A DNA stretch of 64,000 nucleotides from WRGT01 sp964450405 (GTDB lineage Bacteria; Spirochaetota; UBA4802; UBA5550): positions 61,387-125,386 of the forward strand of contig CAYVCQ010000011.1 of assembly GCA_964450405.1 (NCBI GenBank). The letters run 5' to 3'. Both the position numbers and the translations under genes were made by a program. This document shows positions 46,038 to 55,569 of this stretch, one piece after another. Within the stretch, counting starts at the first letter, position 1. The number at the start of each line of letters is the position of its first letter. The notes beneath the pieces are model-generated. The model did no database searches and was not told the DNA's origin. It saw only the letters and a list, made by a program, of their open reading frames with translations.

Positions 46038-47024
46038 ATGGAAATTACGGTATTCTCTGACAAAAAAAATATAGAACAATGTTTCGTAAAAGTTGTTAAG
46101 GCAAAGGGATGTTCAATTCATTTTTTTCCAGTAAAGGATTTTGCCGGAAAAATTAAACTGTCCTGTGAAGGCAATCTGATATATCTTGATATTACATCGG
46201 TGAAGGAAGCAGATAAGAAAAAAATTCTTAATCTTATATTTAAAACTAAAAATGCAAGGTTCGGTATAATCGATTCGGATAACTCGATTGCAGATGTTGC
46301 TGAACTTTTTTTTCTTGGTATTGTCGATTACATCGGGAAAAATCTTTATAAAACCGGAATTACATTTAAACGGATTGAGGCGGTATTTAACTTCAGAACG
46401 GCCGATTTTACTCTTCCGGAATCTGAAAATAAAAAATGTGATGACAGCTTAATGAATTTTATTTCATCGGGAAGGGACTGGACTCTTGTGAAGCCTGGGA
46501 AGGAATATACTTTCTGCTTTATGTATATAGAACTGGATAATTTCCATGATATGAAAAAAACTGCCGGTACGGAAAGGGCAAAAAAAATTATGGAGTCATT
46601 CCATAATTATATAGGAAACTATGTTTCATCAATCAACGGCAGGATATGGATGTGGATGGAATACAGCGGACTTATACTCTTTCCATTCGACGGCAGCAAA
46701 TGTGACGCAATTCTGTCATCTTTTAAATTGATGCTTAACAGAGAGCTGATAAATCAGATTGATCTCAAAATGGATTATTCATATTCATATAATATTGTTA
46801 TGCATCTGGGTAATACGATTTTCCGGGAGAGAGGGGAGACCGGTACAATTGTATCTGATTCAATTAATTCAATATTTCATCTTGGTCAGAAATATGCCGA
46901 AGATCAGAATTTTTACCTTACAGAGAGCATGGAGCGGTACATACCATCAGGTGTACGTGATTATTTTATCCCCTCGGGAGAATTTGAAGGAAGAAAAATA
47001 ATAAGAATGAAAAAATTATTATAA
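46038..47024 (+). CDS. Degenerate cyclase-like partner protein
   Basis: The C-terminal half parallels the preceding cyclase: NGRIWMWMEYSGLILFPF aligns with its NGRIWSWEGDGGLAAFFF. The metal Asp pair is replaced (D143 becomes E165, D187 becomes Y209), so catalysis is unlikely. Residues 1-120 look like a degenerate receiver fold (MEITVFSDKKN, NLIYLDITSV, FGIIDSDNS, LGIVDYIGK) in which only the LIYLD strand could supply a phospho-acceptor. It starts directly after the cyclase stop. It is probably a regulatory pseudo-enzyme of the cyclase. Its 3' end overlaps the convergent hemerythrin gene by 6 bases. Confidence 0.68.
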   Translation: MEITVFSDKKNIEQCFVKVVKAKGCSIHFFPVKDFAGKIKLSCEGNLIYLDITSVKEADKKKILNLIFKTKNARFGIIDSDNSIADVAELFFLGIVDYIGKNLYKTGITFKRIEAVFNFRTADFTLPESENKKCDDSLMNFISSGRDWTLVKPGKEYTFCFMYIELDNFHDMKKTAGTERAKKIMESFHNYIGNYVSSINGRIWMWMEYSGLILFPFDGSKCDAILSSFKLMLNRELINQIDLKMDYSYSYNIVMHLGNTIFRERGETGTIVSDSINSIFHLGQKYAEDQNFYLTESMERYIPSGVRDYFIPSGEFEGRKIIRMKKLL

Positions 47025-47423
47025 ACCTTTCTTTTCAAAGAAGGCTTTGTATTCCATATCTGTGATCATTATGTGATTTACCAGCCAGTCTTTCAGAAAG
47101 CTTATAAGGCTAAGTGATATTGAAGTTTTACCGGCCTGAACCTGATCGTCGAAGTCCTGAACTTTTTCAATAAGTGCATCATGCTCAATCTTATGTTTAT
47201 CATAGTCCGGGTAGTTGTATTGGATCATCAATCCTTCTTCATGTCCGAAATGATAAATGGTGTATTTTACAAGTTCGTTCAGGATAGGCGCAAGTACACC
47301 CTGCTGAGCTCCCACTGTTATGCTGTCATGAAGTCTGTTCGCAAGCGCAATGAGCTCTTTATGATCGTTGTCGAAGAGCTTAACTCCAACACTTAATTTA
47401 TCATCCCAGTTTATAAATGCCAT
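47019..47423 (-). CDS. Bacteriohemerythrin
   Basis: At 134 residues it has all seven di-iron ligands at the classical positions: H21, H58, E62, H77, H81, H117 and D122 (DNDHKEL, YHFGHEE, HKIEHD, NHIMITD). It binds O2 reversibly and in anaerobes serves as an O2 scavenger, store or sensor. It has an AGGAG site and is transcribed alone. Confidence 0.96.
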   Translation of the reverse strand: MAFINWDDKLSVGVKLFDNDHKELIALANRLHDSITVGAQQGVLAPILNELVKYTIYHFGHEEGLMIQYNYPDYDKHKIEHDALIEKVQDFDDQVQAGKTSISLSLISFLKDWLVNHIMITDMEYKAFFEKKGL

Positions 47424-47484
47424 TTTTTTTCTCCTGTTTTTTGTGATTAATTATATCAGTTAACTTATGATTTAGCACTGCATA

Positions 47485-47595
47485 TGTCATTTCGAAGAAG
47501 CGATAGGGCCAGAGGCCGGCTTTTTAAACATCCTGTTTGATCAAATCTTAAAATTACGTTAAATTCAAGATTTCTCACATACATTCGAAATGACA
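47485..47595. repeat. TGTCATTTCGAA palindromic repeat
   Basis: A 111-bp element starts TGTCATTTCGAAGAAGCGAT and ends TTCGAAATGACA, with AGATTTCTCACAT inside. It is a third family of short palindromic repeats, related in ends but not in core to the CCGG family. Confidence 0.75.
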
Positions 47596-47672
47596 AATGG
47601 TTTAATTCAATCATTGACTATTTAAATATAACAGGTTTTCTGAATATAGTCAATATATTAGTTTGAATGGAT

Positions 47673-49409
47673 TCAAATTTTATAAAGTTGTCTGTTTTGC
47701 ATTATCTCATTTATTTTTCTGTCGAGATCCTCAAGTTCTATCGGTTTAAAAAGAAATCCGCTGAATTCGTAATCTGTTTTTTTTAAATCGTTTTGAGTGT
47801 AGCCTGTCATTGCAATAACAGGGATATTACTGTTATTCCCGCGGATTCCGCTTCTAATCATCTTTAAGGTGTCTTCTCCATTCAACTCGGGCATTTCGAC
47901 ATCCAGCAGGAGAATATCATAGCTGTTGCGCTCCAGTTCATCCAGAACCATGTTGCCATTTTCTACAATTTTAAATGAGTGTCCCATCTTCTCCATGTAT
48001 TTTTCATACAGCAGCCAGTTGGTAAATACATCCTCTGCAATCAGGACATTGAGCGGTTTAGTATTTCGCTCTGCAGTCAGGGTTTCCGGTAGAGATGTAT
48101 TCAAATCATCATCTGAAGCTTTTTTAAGAGATATTTGAAATGTAAATATTGTTCCTTTGCCTTGTGTGCTTTCAACTCTGATGGTACCACCCATAAGTTC
48201 AACAAGATCTTTTGATATTGCCAGTCCAAGTCCGGTTCCGGTATATTTTCTTGTTTCAATCATGTCGATCTGGGTAAAACGGTTAAAAATTGTACCGATT
48301 TTATCGGAAGGTATTCCAATTCCTGTGTCTTCTACGGAAAACTCAATTGTGCATAGATCTTCTTCGCAGGATAGATTCCTGCATCTAACTGTGATGTTTC
48401 CTCTCTCTGTAAACTTGATTGCGTTGCTGATTAGATTTATCAGCACCTGTCTTATTCTCGATGGATCCCCTTTTACAATTTCCGGGACAGTGTTTGAAAT
48501 CTCATACCTCATATTAAGATTTTTACTGTAGATTGAAGAATCCATCGCTCGCATTGTGTTTTTAACAAGATGATGTATGTTGAATATCCGGATGTTCAGT
48601 GTCATTGAACTCATTTCAATTTTGGAGTAATCGAGTATATCATTGATTACAGTGAGCATATGATCTGCAGAATCTTTTGCTATATGAAGATATTCTTTTT
48701 TTTCCTCATTCTTCTTTGAGAATAGAGAGAGGTTTATCATGCCGATTATTGAATTCAGAGGTGAACGGATTTCATGACTCATATTGGCAAGAAATATTGA
48801 TTTAGCACGTTCTCCTTTTTCAGCCTTCTCTTTCGCATTCAGCATTGCACGCTCTGCCGCATCAACAAATATTGAGAACTGGGCAGCTACAAATGCTATC
48901 GCAAAAATACTCGCAGATGCATTTAAAAAGTATATAAGCCATCGAGGTATTATTGTTACAGGAAATTCCGGGGGATAGATGCTTAGATATACATACTGAA
49001 AAATAAATAAAAACATCTGACTCAAAAAGAGTATTGTTTTTAAAATATTACGCTCTCTGAGAAGAAAAATGTATAGTGTCAGCGGGAAAAAATAAAATTC
49101 AAAACCTGTACCGTTCCCGAAAAAAAGACTGCTGATAAAGGCATGATACGTTATCTCTATAATATAAAGAATATGAACTGTTGTCAGTTTCCGTTTTGAA
49201 TTTAAATAAAGAAGAAAAATATCAAAAAAAACACATAGGATGTTGTTGAATAATGGAATACTACTGTTTAGAAGATAAAACACCGGGGTAAACAGAGTAT
49301 GCCCGCTTACAGAGAAGATTAAAACGTATTTATTCAGCATGTAGTATCTTGATTCATATGAATCAATTCTGGAATGATCCGGTGAAAAATATTTAGAGAT
49401 AAAGTACAT
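47673..49409 (-). CDS. Membrane hybrid histidine kinase (6-7 TM, HisKA-HATPase-REC)
   Basis: Six to seven hydrophobic helices (about 27-47, 53-69, 78-97, 103-117, 124-145 and 157-183) form the sensor. H212 lies in LANMSHEIRSPLNSIIG. The HATPase has NLISNAIKFTERG, VEDTGIGIP and GTGLGLAI. The receiver has LLLDVEMPELNG and a Lys in LFKPIE. No periplasmic domain is present, so it probably senses a membrane-related cue. Flanking genes do not identify a partner. Confidence 0.92.
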   Translation of the reverse strand: MYFISKYFSPDHSRIDSYESRYYMLNKYVLIFSVSGHTLFTPVFYLLNSSIPLFNNILCVFFDIFLLYLNSKRKLTTVHILYIIEITYHAFISSLFFGNGTGFEFYFFPLTLYIFLLRERNILKTILFLSQMFLFIFQYVYLSIYPPEFPVTIIPRWLIYFLNASASIFAIAFVAAQFSIFVDAAERAMLNAKEKAEKGERAKSIFLANMSHEIRSPLNSIIGMINLSLFSKKNEEKKEYLHIAKDSADHMLTVINDILDYSKIEMSSMTLNIRIFNIHHLVKNTMRAMDSSIYSKNLNMRYEISNTVPEIVKGDPSRIRQVLINLISNAIKFTERGNITVRCRNLSCEEDLCTIEFSVEDTGIGIPSDKIGTIFNRFTQIDMIETRKYTGTGLGLAISKDLVELMGGTIRVESTQGKGTIFTFQISLKKASDDDLNTSLPETLTAERNTKPLNVLIAEDVFTNWLLYEKYMEKMGHSFKIVENGNMVLDELERNSYDILLLDVEMPELNGEDTLKMIRSGIRGNNSNIPVIAMTGYTQNDLKKTDYEFSGFLFKPIELEDLDRKINEIMQNRQLYKI

Positions 49410-49501
49410 TAATTAATCCGCAGTTTATTATTTTAATTAATAATAATATAATTTCATGGAAATATCAAATTGTACTGCAAGTTTTTCTATTGTTAGAAGT
49501 T

Positions 49502-51076
49502 TTATTTAATATTTTTCTGTTTAGCTTTTTCCTGCCATTCAGTTGGAGTTACACCTTTAATACTTTGAAATACACGGTAGAATGTCGAGAGACTTTCGAA
49601 ACCGACCGAGTATGCAATATCTATCACCTTCTGATCGGTGCCTAATAGAAGACCTGCGGCTTCGTTGATCCTTAAAAGATTTATGTAATCATTTATCTTC
49701 ATCCCCACAGTCTGAAGAAAGAGCTTCCCGAAATAATCGTGATGTACATCTGCAAGTGAAGCAAGTCCTTCGCGGGATATCTCGCTGCGGTAGTTTTCCT
49801 TTATATATGCAATGGCAGTATCTACCTTTTTTTTATTCTCTTTGCTGACTGATGTTACACCGCGGCGCCTGTTCCTGAATTCATCAGCATCGGAATACAT
49901 AGCCTTAAAATGTTTAAGCATTATTATTGCAGTGCCGGTTATAACAACCAGGAAAGCGTATGTTGAGAAACGCATTGTATTTATAATATTTCTGTCGTTA
50001 AGTGCGTCACTAATAAAGACCAGCCACATAAAGATGAAAGAGGCAAGGAGGTATTTTGCGTTGGGGTCGTTTTTAATCTCTCTGAAAGTGATGAAGAGGC
50101 AGTATCCGATTGTAAGCAGCCAGAATGGTTCTACTGCATATAATAGAACGTACCGCCAGTAGTGGATGTTTCCCGAGAAGATAACTACAAGAGAAGAGCA
50201 TACTGCTATGACAATATAGAGGTAGTGTATCAAAGTATGTTTTTTAGAAAAGAAACTTGTAATGTACTCCATGACAAGGAGTGGTATAAAAAACAGCGCA
50301 ATGTATTCAACACGTTTTAAAACTAAAAAATTATCAAAGAGATAGTATTTTACCTGGGTCTGTAAAAACATGTATAAAGCGGAGGTCAGAGTGAAAATTG
50401 CGAAGTAAAGGTATTCCCTGTCTATGGATCTCACGGCAAAAATAAAAATGAAGTACAATCCAACTATGAGATAGATTCCGATAAAAAAAATATCGATAAT
50501 CTCCTTCGATGCAAATTTTTTCTGCAGATAGAGCAGGGGAGCAATCATAAATTTACCTTTGACCGGTCCGTTCTCTTCGCGGAAAAATCCCTTAACTCTC
50601 ATTGCTATAATATTTTCGCCATCGGGGATGATAAGCTTTACAGGAAGTTCGTAAATCCGTTTCTTGTCGTATGCAGAGACATGAACCGGAGTCTCACTTC
50701 CGGTACTGCCGATGCGTGTTCCGTTGAAATAAACTTCATCTGTATCCGAAATTATTCCAAGACTTATCCCTATAGTGCTGTCGGGGAGACCTCCCGGGAA
50801 TATGATATGTATTCTGTACCAGCAGACTTCGGGGCGTTCTTTAAAAATTCTATTCGAATTGACTGGAAGGGATACTCTCTTCCATGATGAGTCATCGTAT
50901 GCCGGGTTCGAATATTCACGATTGTCCCCTTTCTGAATCAGAACGGTTTCTTTCTTTGTGAAGTCGATAATCTGATCATAACTATGCAGAATAAGTTTCG
51001 GAGTTTCAGCGGCAGAGAGTGTGCCGGATATAACCAGTAGTAATATTATTGAGATGGGATATATAAATCTTTTCAT
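49502..51076 (-). CDS. Membrane-bound 7TM-DISM AraC-family regulator
   Basis: I prefer the ATG at 51076 (MKRFIYPISI signal/anchor); the upstream frame to 51145 lacks a ribosome site. An extracytoplasmic galactose-binding-like jelly roll (about 45-180, SWKRVSLPVN, WYRIHIIFP, DEVYFNGTRIG) is followed by seven helices of 7TM-DISM type (about 195-400), then an AraC DNA-binding domain (about 430-520) with IAYSVGFESLSTFYRVFQ. It appears to bind a ligand outside and regulate genes directly from the membrane. The outer-membrane protein gene upstream on the same strand is a possible target. Confidence 0.88.
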   Translation of the reverse strand: MKRFIYPISIILLLVISGTLSAAETPKLILHSYDQIIDFTKKETVLIQKGDNREYSNPAYDDSSWKRVSLPVNSNRIFKERPEVCWYRIHIIFPGGLPDSTIGISLGIISDTDEVYFNGTRIGSTGSETPVHVSAYDKKRIYELPVKLIIPDGENIIAMRVKGFFREENGPVKGKFMIAPLLYLQKKFASKEIIDIFFIGIYLIVGLYFIFIFAVRSIDREYLYFAIFTLTSALYMFLQTQVKYYLFDNFLVLKRVEYIALFFIPLLVMEYITSFFSKKHTLIHYLYIVIAVCSSLVVIFSGNIHYWRYVLLYAVEPFWLLTIGYCLFITFREIKNDPNAKYLLASFIFMWLVFISDALNDRNIINTMRFSTYAFLVVITGTAIIMLKHFKAMYSDADEFRNRRRGVTSVSKENKKKVDTAIAYIKENYRSEISREGLASLADVHHDYFGKLFLQTVGMKINDYINLLRINEAAGLLLGTDQKVIDIAYSVGFESLSTFYRVFQSIKGVTPTEWQEKAKQKNIK

Positions 51077-51167
51077 ATAATCTATATACACTATGTATCC
51101 AGACCGATCAAGCTTATTTTTTTTGGCTGAAGCTGATAAATGCATAGTAATTTCAAATGTTGTTTTA

Positions 51168-52229
51168 TTAGAAATACACTTTAACGCCGAATTTTGATAT
51201 AGTCATCCAGTTCATATGACTATCAGCTAACAAATGGAATTCTCCTGACAATTCAATTGATGAATCTGAATTTTTTTTGTAAAAGGTTAAACCTCCGCCC
51301 TGAGATTTTTTATTACCGATTACGATTGTATTTGTCTGTGATGCCTCACCAATTGGATGCGGCACAAAGTGTGTGTATTTATACTTTTCCTTATTATAAA
51401 TATATCCCGCAGATAAACCATAATAGTCCCCATAATATTGTAGATGCATAAAAGACGTTTCATGTTCGTAAATAAGCTGTTCTTCCTTCGCTATATTAAA
51501 ATCAGCAGTTTGTGTGGCCAATAAATTAAATCGTAAAAACAAAGGAACAGCTTTTTTATAACCAAGAGCGATATCTATATTGTCATAATCCCGGTAATCC
51601 AGATTCGCGTCTCCAAATGTGATATGATTTCCAGCAGCATCAAAAAATATATGCATATTATCCTTATAACCAATATTGAAGAAAAAGGTCGGATAATATG
51701 ACTGGGAATAGTTAAAAACCATATCGTTAAAATTAGTCAGACCAAATCCAAAGGATAAAAATGGATTTTTATAATCACCGGAACCAAATTCAATCTCTCC
51801 ACCTGTTCTTGCTGCGAAATTTTCATCATGTATATATACAAAATTAGCACTGATATATGTAGAGGATGATGAAGTAGGCAGGCAAAAACAATCCTGTGTG
51901 GAATTTGTTTCATCATCGCCAGCAAATTGCAGATAAATCTGAAATTTCTCATTGAGATTAATTGATGGTTTATTGAATAATGTTTTATGTTCGGATCTCA
52001 TATCATTATAAAGAATACCGGAAAAGTGTTCGATGAATATTTTATTTGAAAATTTTATATTAAGTTCATTATTTTTCATTTCATTCTTGTTATATTCTAC
52101 GGTTGTTTCTTTAGATAAGATTATCTCTTCAGGGAGAGTATTTCCGTTTTTTAAAATTATCTGATCTGAAAAAAGAGATGTGGTGCCGACCATTACACAG
52201 AAAATAGTAATCAATAATCTCAGCTTCAT
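51168..52229 (-). CDS. Outer-membrane barrel protein, DUF481-like
   Basis: A signal peptide (1-21, cleavage near LFS) leads to a short DQIILKNGNTLPEEI motif as in DUF481-type envelope proteins, then about 260 residues of alternating strands ending in FGVKVYF, the C-terminal aromatic of outer-membrane barrels. Two close cysteines (DCFC, about 113-116) are unusual for a barrel. The gene is just upstream of the 7TM-AraC gene. Function unknown. Confidence 0.6.
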   Translation of the reverse strand: MKLRLLITIFCVMVGTTSLFSDQIILKNGNTLPEEIILSKETTVEYNKNEMKNNELNIKFSNKIFIEHFSGILYNDMRSEHKTLFNKPSINLNEKFQIYLQFAGDDETNSTQDCFCLPTSSSSTYISANFVYIHDENFAARTGGEIEFGSGDYKNPFLSFGFGLTNFNDMVFNYSQSYYPTFFFNIGYKDNMHIFFDAAGNHITFGDANLDYRDYDNIDIALGYKKAVPLFLRFNLLATQTADFNIAKEEQLIYEHETSFMHLQYYGDYYGLSAGYIYNKEKYKYTHFVPHPIGEASQTNTIVIGNKKSQGGGLTFYKKNSDSSIELSGEFHLLADSHMNWMTISKFGVKVYF

Positions 52230-52416
52230 TTTTTACCTCGTTTAATATATTAAACCATACAATGAATTATGAAAGCTGTCTTCCTATTCGCAGTAATTAC
52301 TGCAAATAGGAATGCGGTACTTGATTTTTTAAACGAGTTTTAAGATACTGTTGATTCAGAAAATGTTTATATAGGTTCAATGATAGGACTATTTACTGCG
52401 GAATGGGTTGCTGAGC

Positions 52417-52454
52417 AAAAGAATCCACCGTTGTTGTCAACGGTGGATTCTTTT
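52417..52454 (-). terminator. Strong intrinsic terminator of the FadL-like gene
   Basis: A perfect 17-bp stem (AAAAGAATCCACCGTTG / CAACGGTGGATTCTTTT) with a 4-base loop lies 13 bases after the FadL-like gene stop, with A/T tracts on both flanks. Confidence 0.9.
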
Positions 52455-52467
52455 AATTTTGTATTTC

Positions 52468-53823
52468 TTACATAAACTTATAACTTATACTTGCCGCTAC
52501 ACCATATACATCCTCTTTATACTTTGTTGAACCGGTGTCAGGTGAAGTATTATTAACAGTTGCCTCTTTGAAAAAGTTTTTCATAGCGGCTAATGTTAAA
52601 TCCATGCCATTTGAAAATGAATAAGTTCCTCCAAGACCCAGAGTATGTGCATCAAGTCCAAGCTGCTGGTTGGTTCTTGTTTTTGAATTTACACCGCTGA
52701 TGGAATATGAGTATCCGGCACTGGCTTTCAACTGCGGCATGAAAGCGTATTCAAGTGAAATACTTGCGTCGTAGCCGTTGTCATATTTTTCTGACAGCTG
52801 TTTCCCGGTTGAGTCTTTACCCCAATTGGCAAGTTTGTTGAAATAGTAAAGAAAACCGGCTTCAACTTTCAGTTCAGGCATAACCATATAGGATACACCT
52901 ATTGCAGCATTCATCGGAAGTGTCATTTTAGTTGTATCACCCTTGGCAAGAGGAAAATTTGCAAGGAAAGCCGGATCACCGGCAGATTTATTTGGTTTGT
53001 CATTTTTTACTTTCATTGTGGTATAATATTCATATCGAAAACCAACATTCAAATCTTTAACAGGCTTAACATCGAAGCTTCCGATAAATCCGGCTGAATC
53101 GCCGCTAGCATCGACATCAACATCTATCGGAGTTAAGAGACTCGTAATATTTGGAACAAAACCTGAATTTGATGTGGCATTAATAAAATTGTATTTAAGT
53201 TTAGTATTCTGTTCGGCGTGAACATATCTTATACCTCCACCCAAAGAAAACATTTCGTTTACCTGATAAGCTCCACCCAGGGTCATTCCGATAAAATATG
53301 CGTATGCCTCAAGTTTACTGCTTGTCTGGATAGATGTTAGTGCGGTACCACCTGGTACGCCTGTGGCTACTCCGGTTGCATATTGTATCACAGCTTTATG
53401 TATCATCGGTATACAATCGTTATATGTTGCAGCAGCACCCCGTCCAATCAGACCCATTTGCAGAAAAGCAGACCAGTTATCCTGCTTGTATACTGCGTAT
53501 ATATCCGGAAATGCCCATGTCATTGCCTCTCCTTCATATTTGGAAGGAAATGAATATGCCGATAGAGAGGTTGAGCTGTCTGTCATAGTCTGGTAATCAA
53601 ATAGCATCTGATCACTGAAATATCCGTAAAATCCATCTTTCATAAAAACAGAACCCGCCGGATTATAAAATGCAGAATCGATATCAGTGCTTGCATACCT
53701 TGTGAGAGTGCGGATAAATTCAGCGCTCTGATTTGCATTTTCATAAATACCGGCTGAGAAAGCATAGTTGAAATAGAGATTGATAATAATCATTGATAAA
53801 AGGAAAATTACTTTATTTTTCAT
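52468..53823 (-). CDS. OmpP1/FadL-family outer-membrane transport protein
   Basis: A signal peptide (1-23) is followed by the family N-terminus: GIYENANQSAEFIRTLTRYA then STDIDSAFYNPAG, like the FadL hatch region. The rest of the 451 residues are barrel strands ending ASISYKFM. FadL proteins carry long-chain fatty acids or other hydrophobic compounds across the outer membrane. It is monocistronic with its own terminator. Confidence 0.87.
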   Translation of the reverse strand: MKNKVIFLLSMIIINLYFNYAFSAGIYENANQSAEFIRTLTRYASTDIDSAFYNPAGSVFMKDGFYGYFSDQMLFDYQTMTDSSTSLSAYSFPSKYEGEAMTWAFPDIYAVYKQDNWSAFLQMGLIGRGAAATYNDCIPMIHKAVIQYATGVATGVPGGTALTSIQTSSKLEAYAYFIGMTLGGAYQVNEMFSLGGGIRYVHAEQNTKLKYNFINATSNSGFVPNITSLLTPIDVDVDASGDSAGFIGSFDVKPVKDLNVGFRYEYYTTMKVKNDKPNKSAGDPAFLANFPLAKGDTTKMTLPMNAAIGVSYMVMPELKVEAGFLYYFNKLANWGKDSTGKQLSEKYDNGYDASISLEYAFMPQLKASAGYSYSISGVNSKTRTNQQLGLDAHTLGLGGTYSFSNGMDLTLAAMKNFFKEATVNNTSPDTGSTKYKEDVYGVAASISYKFM

Positions 53824-53985
53824 AAACTCTCCCTGAACTATTATTTTTTTTTGGATTTATTTGTTAAATCATAGTTAATTATTATAGTGTCTTTTTGAAA
53901 AAAACAAGCTAAATTAAACTTTTTTATTTTTTTTTATACTATTATCAGCCAGTATTTGCATATTCTGACATTTGGAGAATTACTG

Positions 53986-54585
53986 ATGAAAACAGCTATT
54001 GTAATAATAATAATTTTTGCTTTGATTTCTTCTGCCCGGGCGTCGGACAAATGGAATCAGGAATTTACAAAGGAGGGAATATCGGTCTATACAAGAGTGG
54101 TCTCCGGCTCACCATTAAAAGCATTTAAGGCGGAGTGCGATATTCATGCTTCAATTGAAATAGTAAACAGTATTTTATGCGACAATCCCGGTCAGATCAA
54201 TTGGATGCCTGACTGTATTGTTTCCTATGATCTGAGGAGTAGTTCGAAGGGGCTTCTTCTGGCTTATAATGAAACAAAAGCACCCGTTGTAAATAACCGC
54301 GATGTCATTGTAGAAACCGGGATCAGAAAGGAGAAAAACAGAATTGTTCACGAATTCCGCGCCGTAGACAGACCCGATCTTGTACCTGAGATAAAGGGGA
54401 AGGTGCGCATTAAAGATATGAGCGGAAGCTGGGAGCTTACTTTTTCCGGAGGTTATACCCATGTGATATACATCGTAATTGCAAATCCCGGTGGTGTTAT
54501 CCCTGTGTGGCTTTCGAATATGGCTAGTAAAGATATTCCTTACAGGACACTTGCAGGTTTAAGAAAAATTGCTGAGAGTAAATGA
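53986..54585 (+). CDS. Exported START/SRPBCC-domain protein
   Basis: The ATG at 53986 has a GGAG site; an upstream TTG at 53956 is not needed. A signal peptide (1-19, SARAS) precedes a START-like lipid-binding fold: WNQEFTKEGISVYTRVVSGS, AFKAECDIHASIEIVNSIL, WMPDCIVSYDL, VVNNRDVIVETGIR and GGVIPVWLSNM. Bacterial START proteins bind hydrophobic ligands in the periplasm; the ligand is unknown. It is convergent with the glycosyltransferase gene. Confidence 0.8.
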   Translation: MKTAIVIIIIFALISSARASDKWNQEFTKEGISVYTRVVSGSPLKAFKAECDIHASIEIVNSILCDNPGQINWMPDCIVSYDLRSSSKGLLLAYNETKAPVVNNRDVIVETGIRKEKNRIVHEFRAVDRPDLVPEIKGKVRIKDMSGSWELTFSGGYTHVIYIVIANPGGVIPVWLSNMASKDIPYRTLAGLRKIAESK

Positions 54586-54612
54586 TTATTCACTTCAGTA
54601 GAATTACCTTTA

Positions 54613-55473
54613 TTAAATCAGGATGTGTTTCAGCATAAAAATTCCGCCAGCAATAAGCAGTACTGCAATCAGAACGGCAATTGTGATCTCTTTCCGGAGC
54701 TGAATAATATGGAACATAGCTTTTTTAAAAAAATTCATATTGTTTTCAACCGGTTTTACTTTTTCACTGTCGTAGCCAAGCAGAGCGGCAATGTCTTCCA
54801 TCAATGCGTTTCCAGATGCGTGCAAAATTGACGGGTACGATCCTGTTGCGGTATTGAAAAAACGGCCATCCCTGAGCTCAAGGTCTTTCATGTCCGGTTT
54901 ACGGGTTAATGGATTTTTAAAGAGAAGATTGTGAAATATTTCACACCTCCAGTCAAGATCAACCTCTTCTTTACCGGTGATGTATAGTGTTGTGAATATC
55001 TCCTGATCCATTGTTAGCGGTTTTAAACCGTATTGCGAAACAAATCTGTCGATAAGTGTGACTGCAAATCCCGCGGTGGTAATAATATTTCCGGAGTTCA
55101 GGTAGTCGTAACCATGCGGTGTCTTCGGGGTAGGGAGACCTGTTGTGTTGAATTCGGCGCTATATACTCTCTGCATAATTCTGCCGAGTCTCATCGCCCC
55201 GCAGAGTATTCTGGATCCGCTTTTTCTGAACTTATCCTCAATCTCGTCAAGCCCGCAAAGAAAAACTACATCAAAGGGATCAACCAGAATTAATATTTCA
55301 TCTTCGGGAAGTGCAGCGGCATAGTCACGGATCTCGGTAATTTTTTTTCCGAAACCTATCCATGGTCTGCCCCAGCCGGGATTTACCGGCACTATGTTAA
55401 AACGTCGGCACGATTCAATAAACAGGTCAAAGTATGCCTGCTTATTTGTTCCATATGCAATTACAGTTGCCAT
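54613..55473 (-). CDS. PLOD-like glycosyltransferase with a C-terminal membrane anchor
   Basis: The 286 residues resemble the glycosyltransferase domain of procollagen lysyl hydroxylase/galactosyltransferase: TVIAYGTNKQAYFDL start, LILVDPFDVVFL (donor-metal D-x2-D like), HGYDYLNSGNIITTA, MDQEIFTTLY, DLDWRCEIFHNLL and SILHASGN. A basic linker leads to a hydrophobic helix at about 262-284, which would tail-anchor it on the inner membrane facing the cytoplasm. The acceptor is unknown. It has no neighbouring polysaccharide genes. Confidence 0.72.
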   Translation of the reverse strand: MATVIAYGTNKQAYFDLFIESCRRFNIVPVNPGWGRPWIGFGKKITEIRDYAAALPEDEILILVDPFDVVFLCGLDEIEDKFRKSGSRILCGAMRLGRIMQRVYSAEFNTTGLPTPKTPHGYDYLNSGNIITTAGFAVTLIDRFVSQYGLKPLTMDQEIFTTLYITGKEEVDLDWRCEIFHNLLFKNPLTRKPDMKDLELRDGRFFNTATGSYPSILHASGNALMEDIAALLGYDSEKVKPVENNMNFFKKAMFHIIQLRKEITIAVLIAVLLIAGGIFMLKHILI

Positions 55474-55569
55474 CTTCGTCCTCGTGACAAGAGATAATTA
55501 TACTGTTTGTTTAAAATTATATATTGAAAAAATTCTATGTCAAAAAAATAATTAAAAAATTCTAAATTT

